Shown here one piece after another: positions 19,974-27,297 of a stretch of 64,000 nucleotides of DNA. Within the stretch, counting starts at the first letter, position 1. Every line of letters begins with the position of its first letter. The translations under genes were made by a program, and so were the position numbers. Below the pieces are notes generated by a model that worked only from the letters and a program-made list of their open reading frames with translations, ran no database searches and had not been told where the DNA came from. The stretch is from a virus. The DNA lies in IMG/VR virus record IMGVR_UViG_3300042987_004038, positions 1 through 64,000 of that record; one strand, written 5' to 3'.

Positions 19974-20297
19974 ATGGCCGCTGCAAACCTCCGCTGGACC
20001 TTCAAGATCACCTCCGTCACGACCTCGCCCCTGGGCACCACCGCGGTCTCCGGCATCGCCCGCGGCCCCGAAGGCCAGGAGCACCGCTTCGTGGCCACCG
20101 ACCGCATGGACCCCCGCTACCCGACCCGGTTCAAGGTGAACTGGAACGGGCTCCTCCCCCGGATGCCGAAGCCCGTCGGCCACGGTGTCCCCGAGGCCAC
20201 CCTGTCCGTGACCGAGGGGCACGACCCGGAGCTGCTGATCGGCCGCGGCGGTCGGGTGGCGATCGCCCGGATGTGCAAGGAGCTGGTCCACGGCTAG
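19974..20297 (+). CDS. NLRW-family protein, copy 2
   Basis: 107 residues, near-identical to 8362 in the middle (DRMDPRYPTRFKVNWNGLLP) with a differing N-terminal strand pattern and C-terminal tail. The shared leader AAGGAACCACAGACCAAGGAG shows that the copy included its regulatory sequence. Function unknown. Confidence 0.75.
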   Translation: MAAANLRWTFKITSVTTSPLGTTAVSGIARGPEGQEHRFVATDRMDPRYPTRFKVNWNGLLPRMPKPVGHGVPEATLSVTEGHDPELLIGRGGRVAIARMCKELVHG

Positions 20298-20787
20298 GGG
20301 CTGGGCAGGGGGCACTGCCGCCCTGCTTCTGCAGTACAGCTGCCCACCCTGCTGCCCCGGGCTGGGCAGGGCTGTATTGGAAGCATCGGTGCCCCCAGAG
20401 GGCAGGGGGCGCCCTAGCCCCACCCCAGGAGGGGGGCTGGAGGGGGCGCCCGGGGTGCCCGCCCTGGGGTCCCAAGCCCACCGGGGCCCCCTGCAGGGCG
20501 GCAGGGCCGCCCAAGGCTCCGCCGACCGCCCGGAAATTTTCCGACCTAACCAAGTCCCTGCCAGTTCCCGGATCGCTGAATTTTCCCCCTTCCCGCGATC
20601 TCCCGAAAATTTCCCGGGAAAATTTGACCCGAAGGGCCCCTCGCCCACGTCGCCTGCCGAGGGCTCTCGCGCGAGCTCAAAAATCTGGACCGAGAGAATT
20701 TTGGGAATCGAAAGTGGGCCCAAAAATTTCCCGGGAAAAATAGGTCACTTTTTGAGCTTTGATATGTAGTAGTACTGGAACTAGATC
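20298..20787. other. Gene-free interval with G-runs and AATTTCCCGGGAAAA palindromes
   Basis: 490 nt with no believable gene. The first 220 nt are extremely GC-rich, contain GGGCTGGGCAGGG twice (20301 and 20360 areas) and four G-runs at about 20430-20468 that could form a quadruplex. From 20530 the sequence turns AT-rich, with GGAAATTTTCC, AAATTTCCCGGGAAAATTT (about 20605-20625) and a second AATTTCCCGGGAAAA (about 20724-20740). The layout would suit a replication or regulatory site; no such function is shown. An ATATGTAG box lies at its end. Confidence 0.5.
20762..20769 (+). promoter_or_regulatory. ATATGTAG box, candidate late promoter
   Basis: ATATGTAG ends 18 nt before the ATG at 20788. Confidence 0.45.
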
Positions 20788-21780
20788 ATGAGACTAACAG
20801 AGTCAGAGATTCGTCAGTTAATTCGTGAGGGACTTTTCGGGAGCGATACACCTGATCAGGAAGATGTCAAGCGCAAGATTCGAAAGTCATTGCCCGCGAG
20901 TGTGGTTGACAAGATGGAATCAAACATCCAGCGGATCAAGCTAGGAAATCACCTCCGGTTCTATAGATGGTTCAAAGACGAGTTTGGCGCGCTTGCTGAT
21001 ACTCGATTTCAGATTGATCCCAGTCTTCTAGGCACCCTAGCGGGTGGCGTCGCCAAGGACTATGTTCTCATTGGAAAAAAGCCCGATCCCGAGGATGCAG
21101 GAGTTGTGAAGGAGCTAATTGATGCCGCAGCAGCGGCACCCGATGTGACAGGAATCAGCTGGTTCATGGGCACTTGCTATCGCGGCATGGTGATGCCCGC
21201 TCTGAGATTCATCAAAGGAGTGGATGCGTCAGCATTCGAGGAAAGCAAGGAGGAGCCTGGTTGGTTCTCCGACCCAATTGGTAGATTTCGGGGCGAGACA
21301 ACCTTATATCCCATGGTATCAAACTACTACGATTTTGCGAAGAGAAAGCAGCAGGACTTCTTCGTCTCATTTAGCACGAAGCGGAGCACTGCACGTAGCT
21401 TCACCGAGGAAGATCACGCTTATGGCTTTTGGGCTCGGGCCGCAGCAGAGTCGGGCCGAGAAAACGTTGAGGTCGTGAACCCGTTGTTTGAGTGCCGGCC
21501 CCTTAGCGCAGGCGCTGTATTGGATCCTCGTGTTCGGGCTAAGACGATCGACCGAGAGATGAATGAGGGCCTCAATGAGGTTCTTGGCTGTCCTTACATC
21601 GACAAGAACATTCAGATTGATCGGATATTCATTCCCTATGAGAGCCTTGAGAAATCGATCGAGAAATTTGGGCGCGGGAAGCTAAAGTCTTACAGGGAAA
21701 AGCTCGACGAGAGACGCATTCGAACATACATAGTGGGTGAAGATCTCGTAATTGATCGAAGAGATTTTATAAATAAGTAG
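20788..21780 (+). CDS. SQLR-tag protein 3, ADP-ribosyltransferase-like
   Basis: 330 residues. Tag MRLTESEIRQLIREGLFG. The body has CYRGMVMP (Arg132) and FVSFSTKRSTARSF (192-205), which match the Arg and Ser-x-Ser core of the ADP-ribosyltransferase fold; EMNEGLNE (about 257-264) could hold the catalytic Glu. T4 packs such enzymes (Alt) in the head and injects them to modify host RNA polymerase; tag plus fold suggests a similar role. The fold call is from motifs only. No clear Shine-Dalgarno is seen. Confidence 0.6.
   Translation: MRLTESEIRQLIREGLFGSDTPDQEDVKRKIRKSLPASVVDKMESNIQRIKLGNHLRFYRWFKDEFGALADTRFQIDPSLLGTLAGGVAKDYVLIGKKPDPEDAGVVKELIDAAAAAPDVTGISWFMGTCYRGMVMPALRFIKGVDASAFEESKEEPGWFSDPIGRFRGETTLYPMVSNYYDFAKRKQQDFFVSFSTKRSTARSFTEEDHAYGFWARAAAESGRENVEVVNPLFECRPLSAGAVLDPRVRAKTIDREMNEGLNEVLGCPYIDKNIQIDRIFIPYESLEKSIEKFGRGKLKSYREKLDERRIRTYIVGEDLVIDRRDFINK
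21773..21780 (+). promoter_or_regulatory. ATAAGTAG box, candidate late promoter
   Basis: ATAAGTAG ends 18 nt before the ATG at 21799; TATAAATA, the T4 late consensus, overlaps it just upstream (21769-21776). Confidence 0.5.
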
Positions 21781-21798
21781 GAATATCGAGGAATTCAC

Positions 21799-22383
21799 AT
21801 GAGAATCACACACAGCCAGCTGAGAAGGATCATCAAGGAGGAGGTCTTTCGAGGGCTTCGTGAGATGTCAATGCATGGTGAAGAAAAATCTTCTGGTGGC
21901 GACATTGTTACCATGATCGCTGATGAGCTTAGGTCTGATCTTGAGATGGACCCGGATCTAATGATGTCAGCCCAGATAGCCCTCGAGATGTTCACAGATC
22001 CCGATGCTTATGAGGAGCGCTCAAGACAAGAGAGGCGTCAAGCCTCCTTCTTTGTCGATGATTACATTGGATCAAGACTTTCTAACTACGAAATATTCGA
22101 AGAATCTGAGATTGCCAAGTATGTTCCCAAGATACTAGGTCATGTTCTAGGTGCTCCTGTCGGGAGTGGGCACAGCCAGGATGAGATCGAGGATCGTGCA
22201 AGAGAGTTTGTGAACGATCTAGATGCCTGGGAGCTAGAGAGCGACATCATGAGTGATATGGCGGGAGGCGCTCCTGTCCCGCGGCACCTGGCATCGCGCT
22301 GGGGTGACTGGTCTCCTGAAGAGATTCAGGCAGTCATTGATCTTGTTATGGACATGAGTACAGGTCGTAGAAGGCGCATGTAG
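21799..22383 (+). CDS. SQLR-tag protein 4
   Basis: 194 residues. Tag MRITHSQLRRIIKEEVFRGL. The body is acidic and helical, with runs of Glu/Asp (EIEDRAREFVNDLDAWELES) and a basic end (GRRRRM). GAGGAATTCAC leader. No domain recognised. Confidence 0.7.
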   Translation: MRITHSQLRRIIKEEVFRGLREMSMHGEEKSSGGDIVTMIADELRSDLEMDPDLMMSAQIALEMFTDPDAYEERSRQERRQASFFVDDYIGSRLSNYEIFEESEIAKYVPKILGHVLGAPVGSGHSQDEIEDRAREFVNDLDAWELESDIMSDMAGGAPVPRHLASRWGDWSPEEIQAVIDLVMDMSTGRRRRM

Positions 22384-22395
22384 CTGTTGTTCTCC

Positions 22396-23001
22396 ATGCA
22401 TAGATCCATGCAGATCCTTCGCCAGCTGATCCGTGAGCAAATCGAGTCGTGGAGCGCGGCGTCCGGCGCGGCGATCGCGTTCTTCTCGCCCTTTCCTGAT
22501 TACATCGTCTTTGTCGCGTATGATGTCCAGTCTCTGAACGGCGCCCTCTTCGGTGATATTGAGAAGCCCACTGTCTATTCGACCCTGTATCTCTATTCCG
22601 ATCCTTTTGAGCATTGCAACGGTGCTTTCCAGGTTTCTCGCGCCGACTCAAGTGTGCCTCGTGCTGGCTGGGGCTCTGATGTGCATCTCGCCGCAATTGG
22701 TACTTTGGGGACCGTCATGCCTGATCGGCACTCAAACACAGTCGCGAGCACACGAACCTGGTTGTCTCTCATCCGGCGCAATCTGATTGTGGGTGAGCCA
22801 CTGCCAGATGTGTGCCTGGGCGATGAGATCGACGGGGTTCGTGGATATGAGGAGCCGGCGCTGAACATGTCATATAGCCTCGCTGGTTCTCTTCCTGCAC
22901 ACGTGATGGAGATGCTGGAGCTCGGCCAGGCACATCGAAAAAAGATTGAGGAATCTGAGCTTCTTGAGCTCGCGCAGGATCTTCTGGTTGGTCGCGTGTG
23001 A
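22396..23001 (+). CDS. SQLR-tag protein 5, GWG/MPDR family
   Basis: 201 residues. A diverged tag, MHRSMQILRQLIREQIESW. The start is uncertain (TTG 22387, ATG 22396 or ATG 22408; none has a good ribosome site). The body has a CNGAFQV strand, GWGSDVHLAA and VMPDRHSN...TRTWLSLI, a layout resembling a family of small phage proteins that carry GWGPLLYD and MPDR motifs, possibly of acetyltransferase-like fold. Function unknown. Confidence 0.62.
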   Translation: MHRSMQILRQLIREQIESWSAASGAAIAFFSPFPDYIVFVAYDVQSLNGALFGDIEKPTVYSTLYLYSDPFEHCNGAFQVSRADSSVPRAGWGSDVHLAAIGTLGTVMPDRHSNTVASTRTWLSLIRRNLIVGEPLPDVCLGDEIDGVRGYEEPALNMSYSLAGSLPAHVMEMLELGQAHRKKIEESELLELAQDLLVGRV

Positions 23002-23027
23002 CCTGCTTAATGAATCAGAGAATCAAG

Positions 23028-23035
23028 ATATGTAG
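23028..23035 (+). promoter_or_regulatory. ATATGTAG box
   Basis: ATATGTAG 26 nt upstream of the ATG at 23062; spacing differs from the 18-nt set. Confidence 0.35.
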
Positions 23036-23061
23036 ACCTATCCACATTGGAGAGATTTAAG

Positions 23062-23490
23062 ATGAACAGGCTTACACAAGGAAGGCTTCGTCAGATTATC
23101 AAAGAAGAAGTAAATTTTGCATTACGAGAAGTCGAAGATGAGGATCCTCCTCTTGGCGATCTTGTGATCAAACGAGCGGATCTAAATGTCGAATACAATG
23201 ACGCCGAAACAAGCTCACAAGAGGCAAACATTGAAGTCAATTTTACTTGGATGGACTCACCGGGAGAGGCAGTAGTCTTGATTACTTCTTTTACAGTAAA
23301 TTCAAGATATGTTGTTGAGAGAATAGCAGAAGAGATCAATTACTCCATTAATTACATGGAAGATACTGAAAATAAAGATTTTGTTAGTGCTCAAGACGTA
23401 AAGATGGCAATGGGGAGGAAGCTTGCTCAATTAATGAATGAGATTGAGCAGCTACAGGAAGAATACGAACAGCAAGCTCGTTATTTATAG
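23062..23490 (+). CDS. SQLR-tag protein 6
   Basis: 142 residues. Tag MNRLTQGRLRQIIKEEVNFA. The body is acidic with a beta-rich middle (VNFTWMDSPGEAVVLITSF) and a C-terminal coiled-coil-like helix (LAQLMNEIEQLQEEYEQQ). ATG 23062 after GGAGAGATTTAAG. AT-rich, unlike tag proteins 1 and 2. Function unknown. Confidence 0.68.
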   Translation: MNRLTQGRLRQIIKEEVNFALREVEDEDPPLGDLVIKRADLNVEYNDAETSSQEANIEVNFTWMDSPGEAVVLITSFTVNSRYVVERIAEEINYSINYMEDTENKDFVSAQDVKMAMGRKLAQLMNEIEQLQEEYEQQARYL

Positions 23491-23501
23491 TCCAGGATGT
23501 T

Positions 23502-24284
23502 ATGAAAATGATAGTTTCAAGAACAAATCTCAGAAGAATAATAAAGTCAATCTTGCTCGAAGGAGAAAGCGAAGATTTTTCTTTTAAGTACGGACCTGGA
23601 GAATGGCTTGAAAATCTTGACAAGCCATCTGGATTTGATTATTACGGCGATGTTTTTTATAACTGCTCAAATTTTTATGATGATATGTCAAAATATTTTT
23701 CAGAAAATTCTTTTTATTCAAAAAAGAGCCAATTTGAAAGTGATTTGAAAAGGCATACTGGAAAAATATTAATGCTTACTGACAATATCAAGCAATATGA
23801 TTTTACCAGTGATCCAATTACTCTCACATGGAAAGAAGACGATTCAAGGAGATTTAAAAAGCACCCAAGCCATGGAAATGATCGAGGCATCTGGGTTTCA
23901 ACATATTCTACAATTTTTGATAAACGTATTGAAATTTATCAAATAAAGGGATTCAACAAGATAAAAGAATTTCCTGATGATGCTTATGATTATGAAATAG
24001 AAATGAATAGAATTGATAAACCTGGATCAATTATAAAGATGAGATTAGACATTATTCTAGATAGAATCTTAAATGTTAGAAGCCTTCAGGTAAAGTTGGA
24101 AGGTGTTGGTCACCAAACGATAAACAAGACAGGACCTTTTTATGAAAAAATTATCTCTATGAATCCGGAGATAGCAAAAGATCCACGTGGTCCGCTTGCA
24201 TACCCGTCAAATATTGCTCTTCACGCCCTAGTTATGACTTCCATTCCAGGTTCGAGTCTCTTTGAAATTATCAGGGGTTTATGA
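23502..24284 (+). CDS. SQLR-tag-like protein 7
   Basis: 260 residues. The start MKMIVSRTNLRRIIKSILLE keeps the LRRII core but lacks the K-E-E end. The body is rich in Asp, Lys and aromatic residues, contains KHPSHGNDRGIWVSTYSTIF, and ends with a helix. No family recognised. Ends 6 nt from the convergent gene at 24290. Confidence 0.62.
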   Translation: MKMIVSRTNLRRIIKSILLEGESEDFSFKYGPGEWLENLDKPSGFDYYGDVFYNCSNFYDDMSKYFSENSFYSKKSQFESDLKRHTGKILMLTDNIKQYDFTSDPITLTWKEDDSRRFKKHPSHGNDRGIWVSTYSTIFDKRIEIYQIKGFNKIKEFPDDAYDYEIEMNRIDKPGSIIKMRLDIILDRILNVRSLQVKLEGVGHQTINKTGPFYEKIISMNPEIAKDPRGPLAYPSNIALHALVMTSIPGSSLFEIIRGL

Positions 24285-24289
24285 ATATT

Positions 24290-24667
24290 TCAATAGGCAA
24301 TAAATAGCTTGACAATTTGTCCTGCTACAGAGTTTGCCTCGTCCTCAAAAAATCCTCCTACATCTTTGATGCTTGTACGACCGTAAAATTCATGCTTTCC
24401 TTGTCGCATATGGACCATCTCGTGTGCAATTGATCTGCATATATCGTGAGGATGTCGACCGCACGTGAATATTACAAGTTCGTTTGTGCTTGGGTTGAAA
24501 TATGCGGTTGTTTTTATTCCGTGTTTTTCCTTGTCTCCAGTTAGCAAGACTGAGTAGTCTAGGTCTCCTATTCCAAGGTGGTCGACCGCGAAGAGACAAA
24601 ATTGACAAATAAGCGCAATTGAGTCTGAGTCTTGCCCACAGCTTTTTTCTACAATTACTTTTCTCAT
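24290..24667 (-). CDS. Putative HExxH metallopeptidase
   Basis: 125 residues on the minus strand, one of only two such genes. IAHEMVHMRQG gives HEMVH at residues 82-86, and FFEDEANSVAGQ downstream may hold the third ligand. CQFC and CGRHPHDIC add cysteines. The size and layout resemble small SprT/zincin-like phage proteins. AGGATGG lies upstream of the start. Substrate unknown. Confidence 0.68.
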   Translation of the reverse strand: MRKVIVEKSCGQDSDSIALICQFCLFAVDHLGIGDLDYSVLLTGDKEKHGIKTTAYFNPSTNELVIFTCGRHPHDICRSIAHEMVHMRQGKHEFYGRTSIKDVGGFFEDEANSVAGQIVKLFIAY

Positions 24668-24734
24668 TTTTTATCCATCCTGACGCCAGGGCCCAAAATA
24701 GAATCTGGGTGGCAAATATTACTATTATTTCTAA

Positions 24735-24742
24735 ATATGTAG
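24735..24742 (+). promoter_or_regulatory. ATATGTAG box upstream of YeaH-SpoVR-PrkA
   Basis: ATATGTAG 54 nt before the start of the DUF444 gene; the only such box outside the SQLR-tag region. Confidence 0.35.
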
Positions 24743-24796
24743 CTATGGAACTAATCATCATCACGTTGTATTATTCTACTGAGCCAGGGAGCAAGT

Positions 24797-25990
24797 TTGT
24801 CAATCTTTCGCGAACATAAAACTTCTGCCGATCGATCTGCTTCAGATCGTTCTCGACATAAGAAAAAGATTGAAAAGGCTATCCGAGATGGAATATCCGA
24901 CATTATCTCTGAGGAATCCATCATTGGCCAAGACGGAAAGAAGAGAATTAAAATTCCAGTTCGAGGCATTAAGGAATGGCAATTTGTCTATGGCGAAAAT
25001 GTCGGACAAAAAAAGATAGGCTCTGCACCGGGTCAGGATATTGAGCAAGGTCAGGTTGTTAGAAAAGGACAGCAGCAAGGTCAAGGCGGCGGAAACAAAG
25101 CAGGAAAGGACAAGGGAGAAGAAGCCTATGAGGTTGAAATCTCTCTTGAAGAGCTTGCTGAATATCTTTTTGATTCTCTAAATCTTCCTGATCTTGACAA
25201 GAAGAAGCTCAAGACAATTATGCAGGAAAAGCCAAAGCGACACGGAACTCGGACAAATGGTATTCCTCCTCGTCTCGACAAAAAGCTTTCTGCAATTGAA
25301 AGAATTAAAAGAAAGGTTGCTGCAAAGAAAGCAGGTGAAATAGAAATTGACCCACAGACCGGAGAAGAGCTTTTTCCATTTCACGAAAATGATCTAAGGT
25401 ATCATCACATTAAGACAAAGCCAAAAGAGGCATCAAGCGCGGTTGTCTTCTTTATGATGGATGTCTCCGGTTCAATGACAAAGGAAGTAAAGTATATTGC
25501 ACGTTCATTCTTCTTTGTTCTTTATCATTTTTTAAGATACAAATATGATAATCTAGAAATAGTCTTTATTTCACACACTACAGAAGCCCAAGAAGTTGAT
25601 GAGGATTCATTTTTTAAGCGGATTGAGTCCGGAGGAACTTACATAAGTTCAGCACCTGTAATGGCAAGAGAAATTGCAATGAAGAGGTTTCACCCTTCTT
25701 CCTGGAACATTTATGCATTTCATTGTACTGATGGTGACAACTGGCCTGAAGACAACTTGAAGGCCAAGAAAGCTTTTATTGAGCTATCTGATATCTCTCA
25801 GATGGTTGGATATTGTGAGATTCTTACTGGTGCAAGATCTGCAGATAACTGGAACGAAGATATAGAAAGAACAATGTGGGGAACACTTGTCCCTATACAA
25901 AGCAATAAGTTTAAGATGAATGTGATAAAGAACTCTCAAGATATCTGGCCTGTCTTTAAGAAGCTATTTGGAGGAGTCGAAAATGTCTAA
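24797..25990 (+). CDS. YeaH/YhbH family protein (DUF444)
   Basis: 397 residues from TTG, preceded by GGGAGC. The N-terminus is basic, residues 85-108 are a Gln/Gly/Lys-rich linker, and FFMMDVSGSMTKEVKYIARS at about 217-236 is the DxSxS metal site of a von Willebrand A fold. This is the layout of YeaH/YhbH, a partner of the PrkA (YeaG) kinase in bacteria. It is followed by SpoVR and PrkA in the order yeaH-spoVR-prkA. Full family length, so probably functional. Confidence 0.88.
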   Translation: MSIFREHKTSADRSASDRSRHKKKIEKAIRDGISDIISEESIIGQDGKKRIKIPVRGIKEWQFVYGENVGQKKIGSAPGQDIEQGQVVRKGQQQGQGGGNKAGKDKGEEAYEVEISLEELAEYLFDSLNLPDLDKKKLKTIMQEKPKRHGTRTNGIPPRLDKKLSAIERIKRKVAAKKAGEIEIDPQTGEELFPFHENDLRYHHIKTKPKEASSAVVFFMMDVSGSMTKEVKYIARSFFFVLYHFLRYKYDNLEIVFISHTTEAQEVDEDSFFKRIESGGTYISSAPVMAREIAMKRFHPSSWNIYAFHCTDGDNWPEDNLKAKKAFIELSDISQMVGYCEILTGARSADNWNEDIERTMWGTLVPIQSNKFKMNVIKNSQDIWPVFKKLFGGVENV

Positions 25991-27287
25991 TTGGACTCTG
26001 GAAGAGCTTGCTGATTGGGATAAGAGAATTTGTGATATCTCTCGTGCAAATGGTCTGAATTGGTACGAGATTGCATATGAGACATGTGATTACTTTGAGA
26101 TGATAGGAAACATGTCATATCATGGCATGCCTTCTCATTTTTCTCATTGGTCTTATGGCAAGTCTTTTGAAAGAACTCACCACATGTACAATGCTGGCGC
26201 AGAAGGATTGCCATATGAACTGATAATCAACTCAAATCCATCAATTGCCTATCTAATGCTTGAGAATCCTTTATATCTTCAGATATTGATCATGGCACAT
26301 TGTGTAGGTCATTCTGATTTCTTTAAAATGAATAGAACTTTTAAAGATACAGATGCTGATAATGTAACTGTAAGATTTAGAAGTGCTCGTTCTAGAATTC
26401 AATCATACATTGAGGATCCTTCTATTGGAATAGAGAGAGTTGAGAAGCTTATTGACGCTTGTCATAGCATTCAGTACCAGGTTGACAGAAGAGGGAGATT
26501 CAGAAAAGAAGAGAGAGATCTAGTTGAATCTTTCTGGAAGAACGATAAGAATACAAAAAAACTTAAGGATAATGAGTCACCTAAGCATCCTATAGCACCT
26601 GAGTATGATCTTCTTCTATTTCTTCAGGAAAATTGTAAAGACCTTAAGCCTTGGCAGAAAGATATAATAGAGATCATTAGGGGAGAGTCGCTCTACTTCA
26701 TGCCACAAATTAGAACAAAGGTAATGAATGAAGGATGGGCGAGTTTTTGGCACTATAGAACACTAAATCAGCTCGACTTACCTGATAGTATGCATATTCC
26801 ATTTTTAAGAATTCATAACTTAGTCCTCAGGCCCTGGGGCGGATCTATCAATCCTTATCATCTTGGATTTGAGCTCTTCAAGAAAATTGAGGAAGAAAGA
26901 GGAATTGAGGAATGTTTCATAGCAAGAGAGGTCCACAATGATGAGTCTTTTATTATGCAATATCTGGATCGAGACATTTGTGAGAAACTTAATCTCTTTA
27001 CTTACTCAGCAAAGCAGAGAAATGGAGATTGGACAATTGATGATCTGTCTGATGAAGACGGATGGAAGGTCTGTCGCCAGACCCTTATAAACAGCGTCGG
27101 TGGAAATAGTATTCCCATCATCTATGTTGATGAAGTAAAAAAGGACACACTAGTCCTTGTCCATGAACATGACGGAAGGGATCTTGAGCTTGATTATGCA
27201 GATAACTGTGTAAAAAATATCAGTGAGATCTGGGGTGGTCCAGTTAAGCTGGTAACTGAAATCGAGGACGAATACTTTGAAATCTGA
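25983..27287 (+). CDS. SpoVR family protein
   Basis: 434 residues; ATG 25983 after GGAGGAGTCGA, overlapping the previous gene by 8 nt. NEGWASFWHYRTLNQLDLP is the SpoVR signature, and WYEIAYETCDYFEMIG and MPSHFSHWSYGKSFE near the N-terminus also match the family. In Bacillus SpoVR is needed for spore cortex; in other bacteria it is co-expressed with YeaG-YeaH in stress. Somewhat shorter than usual bacterial SpoVR. Ends 10 nt before prkA. Confidence 0.9.
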   Translation: MSNWTLEELADWDKRICDISRANGLNWYEIAYETCDYFEMIGNMSYHGMPSHFSHWSYGKSFERTHHMYNAGAEGLPYELIINSNPSIAYLMLENPLYLQILIMAHCVGHSDFFKMNRTFKDTDADNVTVRFRSARSRIQSYIEDPSIGIERVEKLIDACHSIQYQVDRRGRFRKEERDLVESFWKNDKNTKKLKDNESPKHPIAPEYDLLLFLQENCKDLKPWQKDIIEIIRGESLYFMPQIRTKVMNEGWASFWHYRTLNQLDLPDSMHIPFLRIHNLVLRPWGGSINPYHLGFELFKKIEEERGIEECFIAREVHNDESFIMQYLDRDICEKLNLFTYSAKQRNGDWTIDDLSDEDGWKVCRQTLINSVGGNSIPIIYVDEVKKDTLVLVHEHDGRDLELDYADNCVKNISEIWGGPVKLVTEIEDEYFEI

Positions 27288-27297
27288 GAGGTCTAAG

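Noticed and set aside
20377-20769. Open frames in the 20298-20787 interval, both strands
   Set aside because: Low-complexity Pro/Gly/Arg products that mirror the G-runs and palindromes; no ribosome site.
19900-21000. Assembly chimera as cause of the GC shift
   Set aside because: Not excluded, but the SQLR-tag family and the ATAWGTA(G/C) boxes at the same spacing occur on both sides of the border, which fits one genome better.
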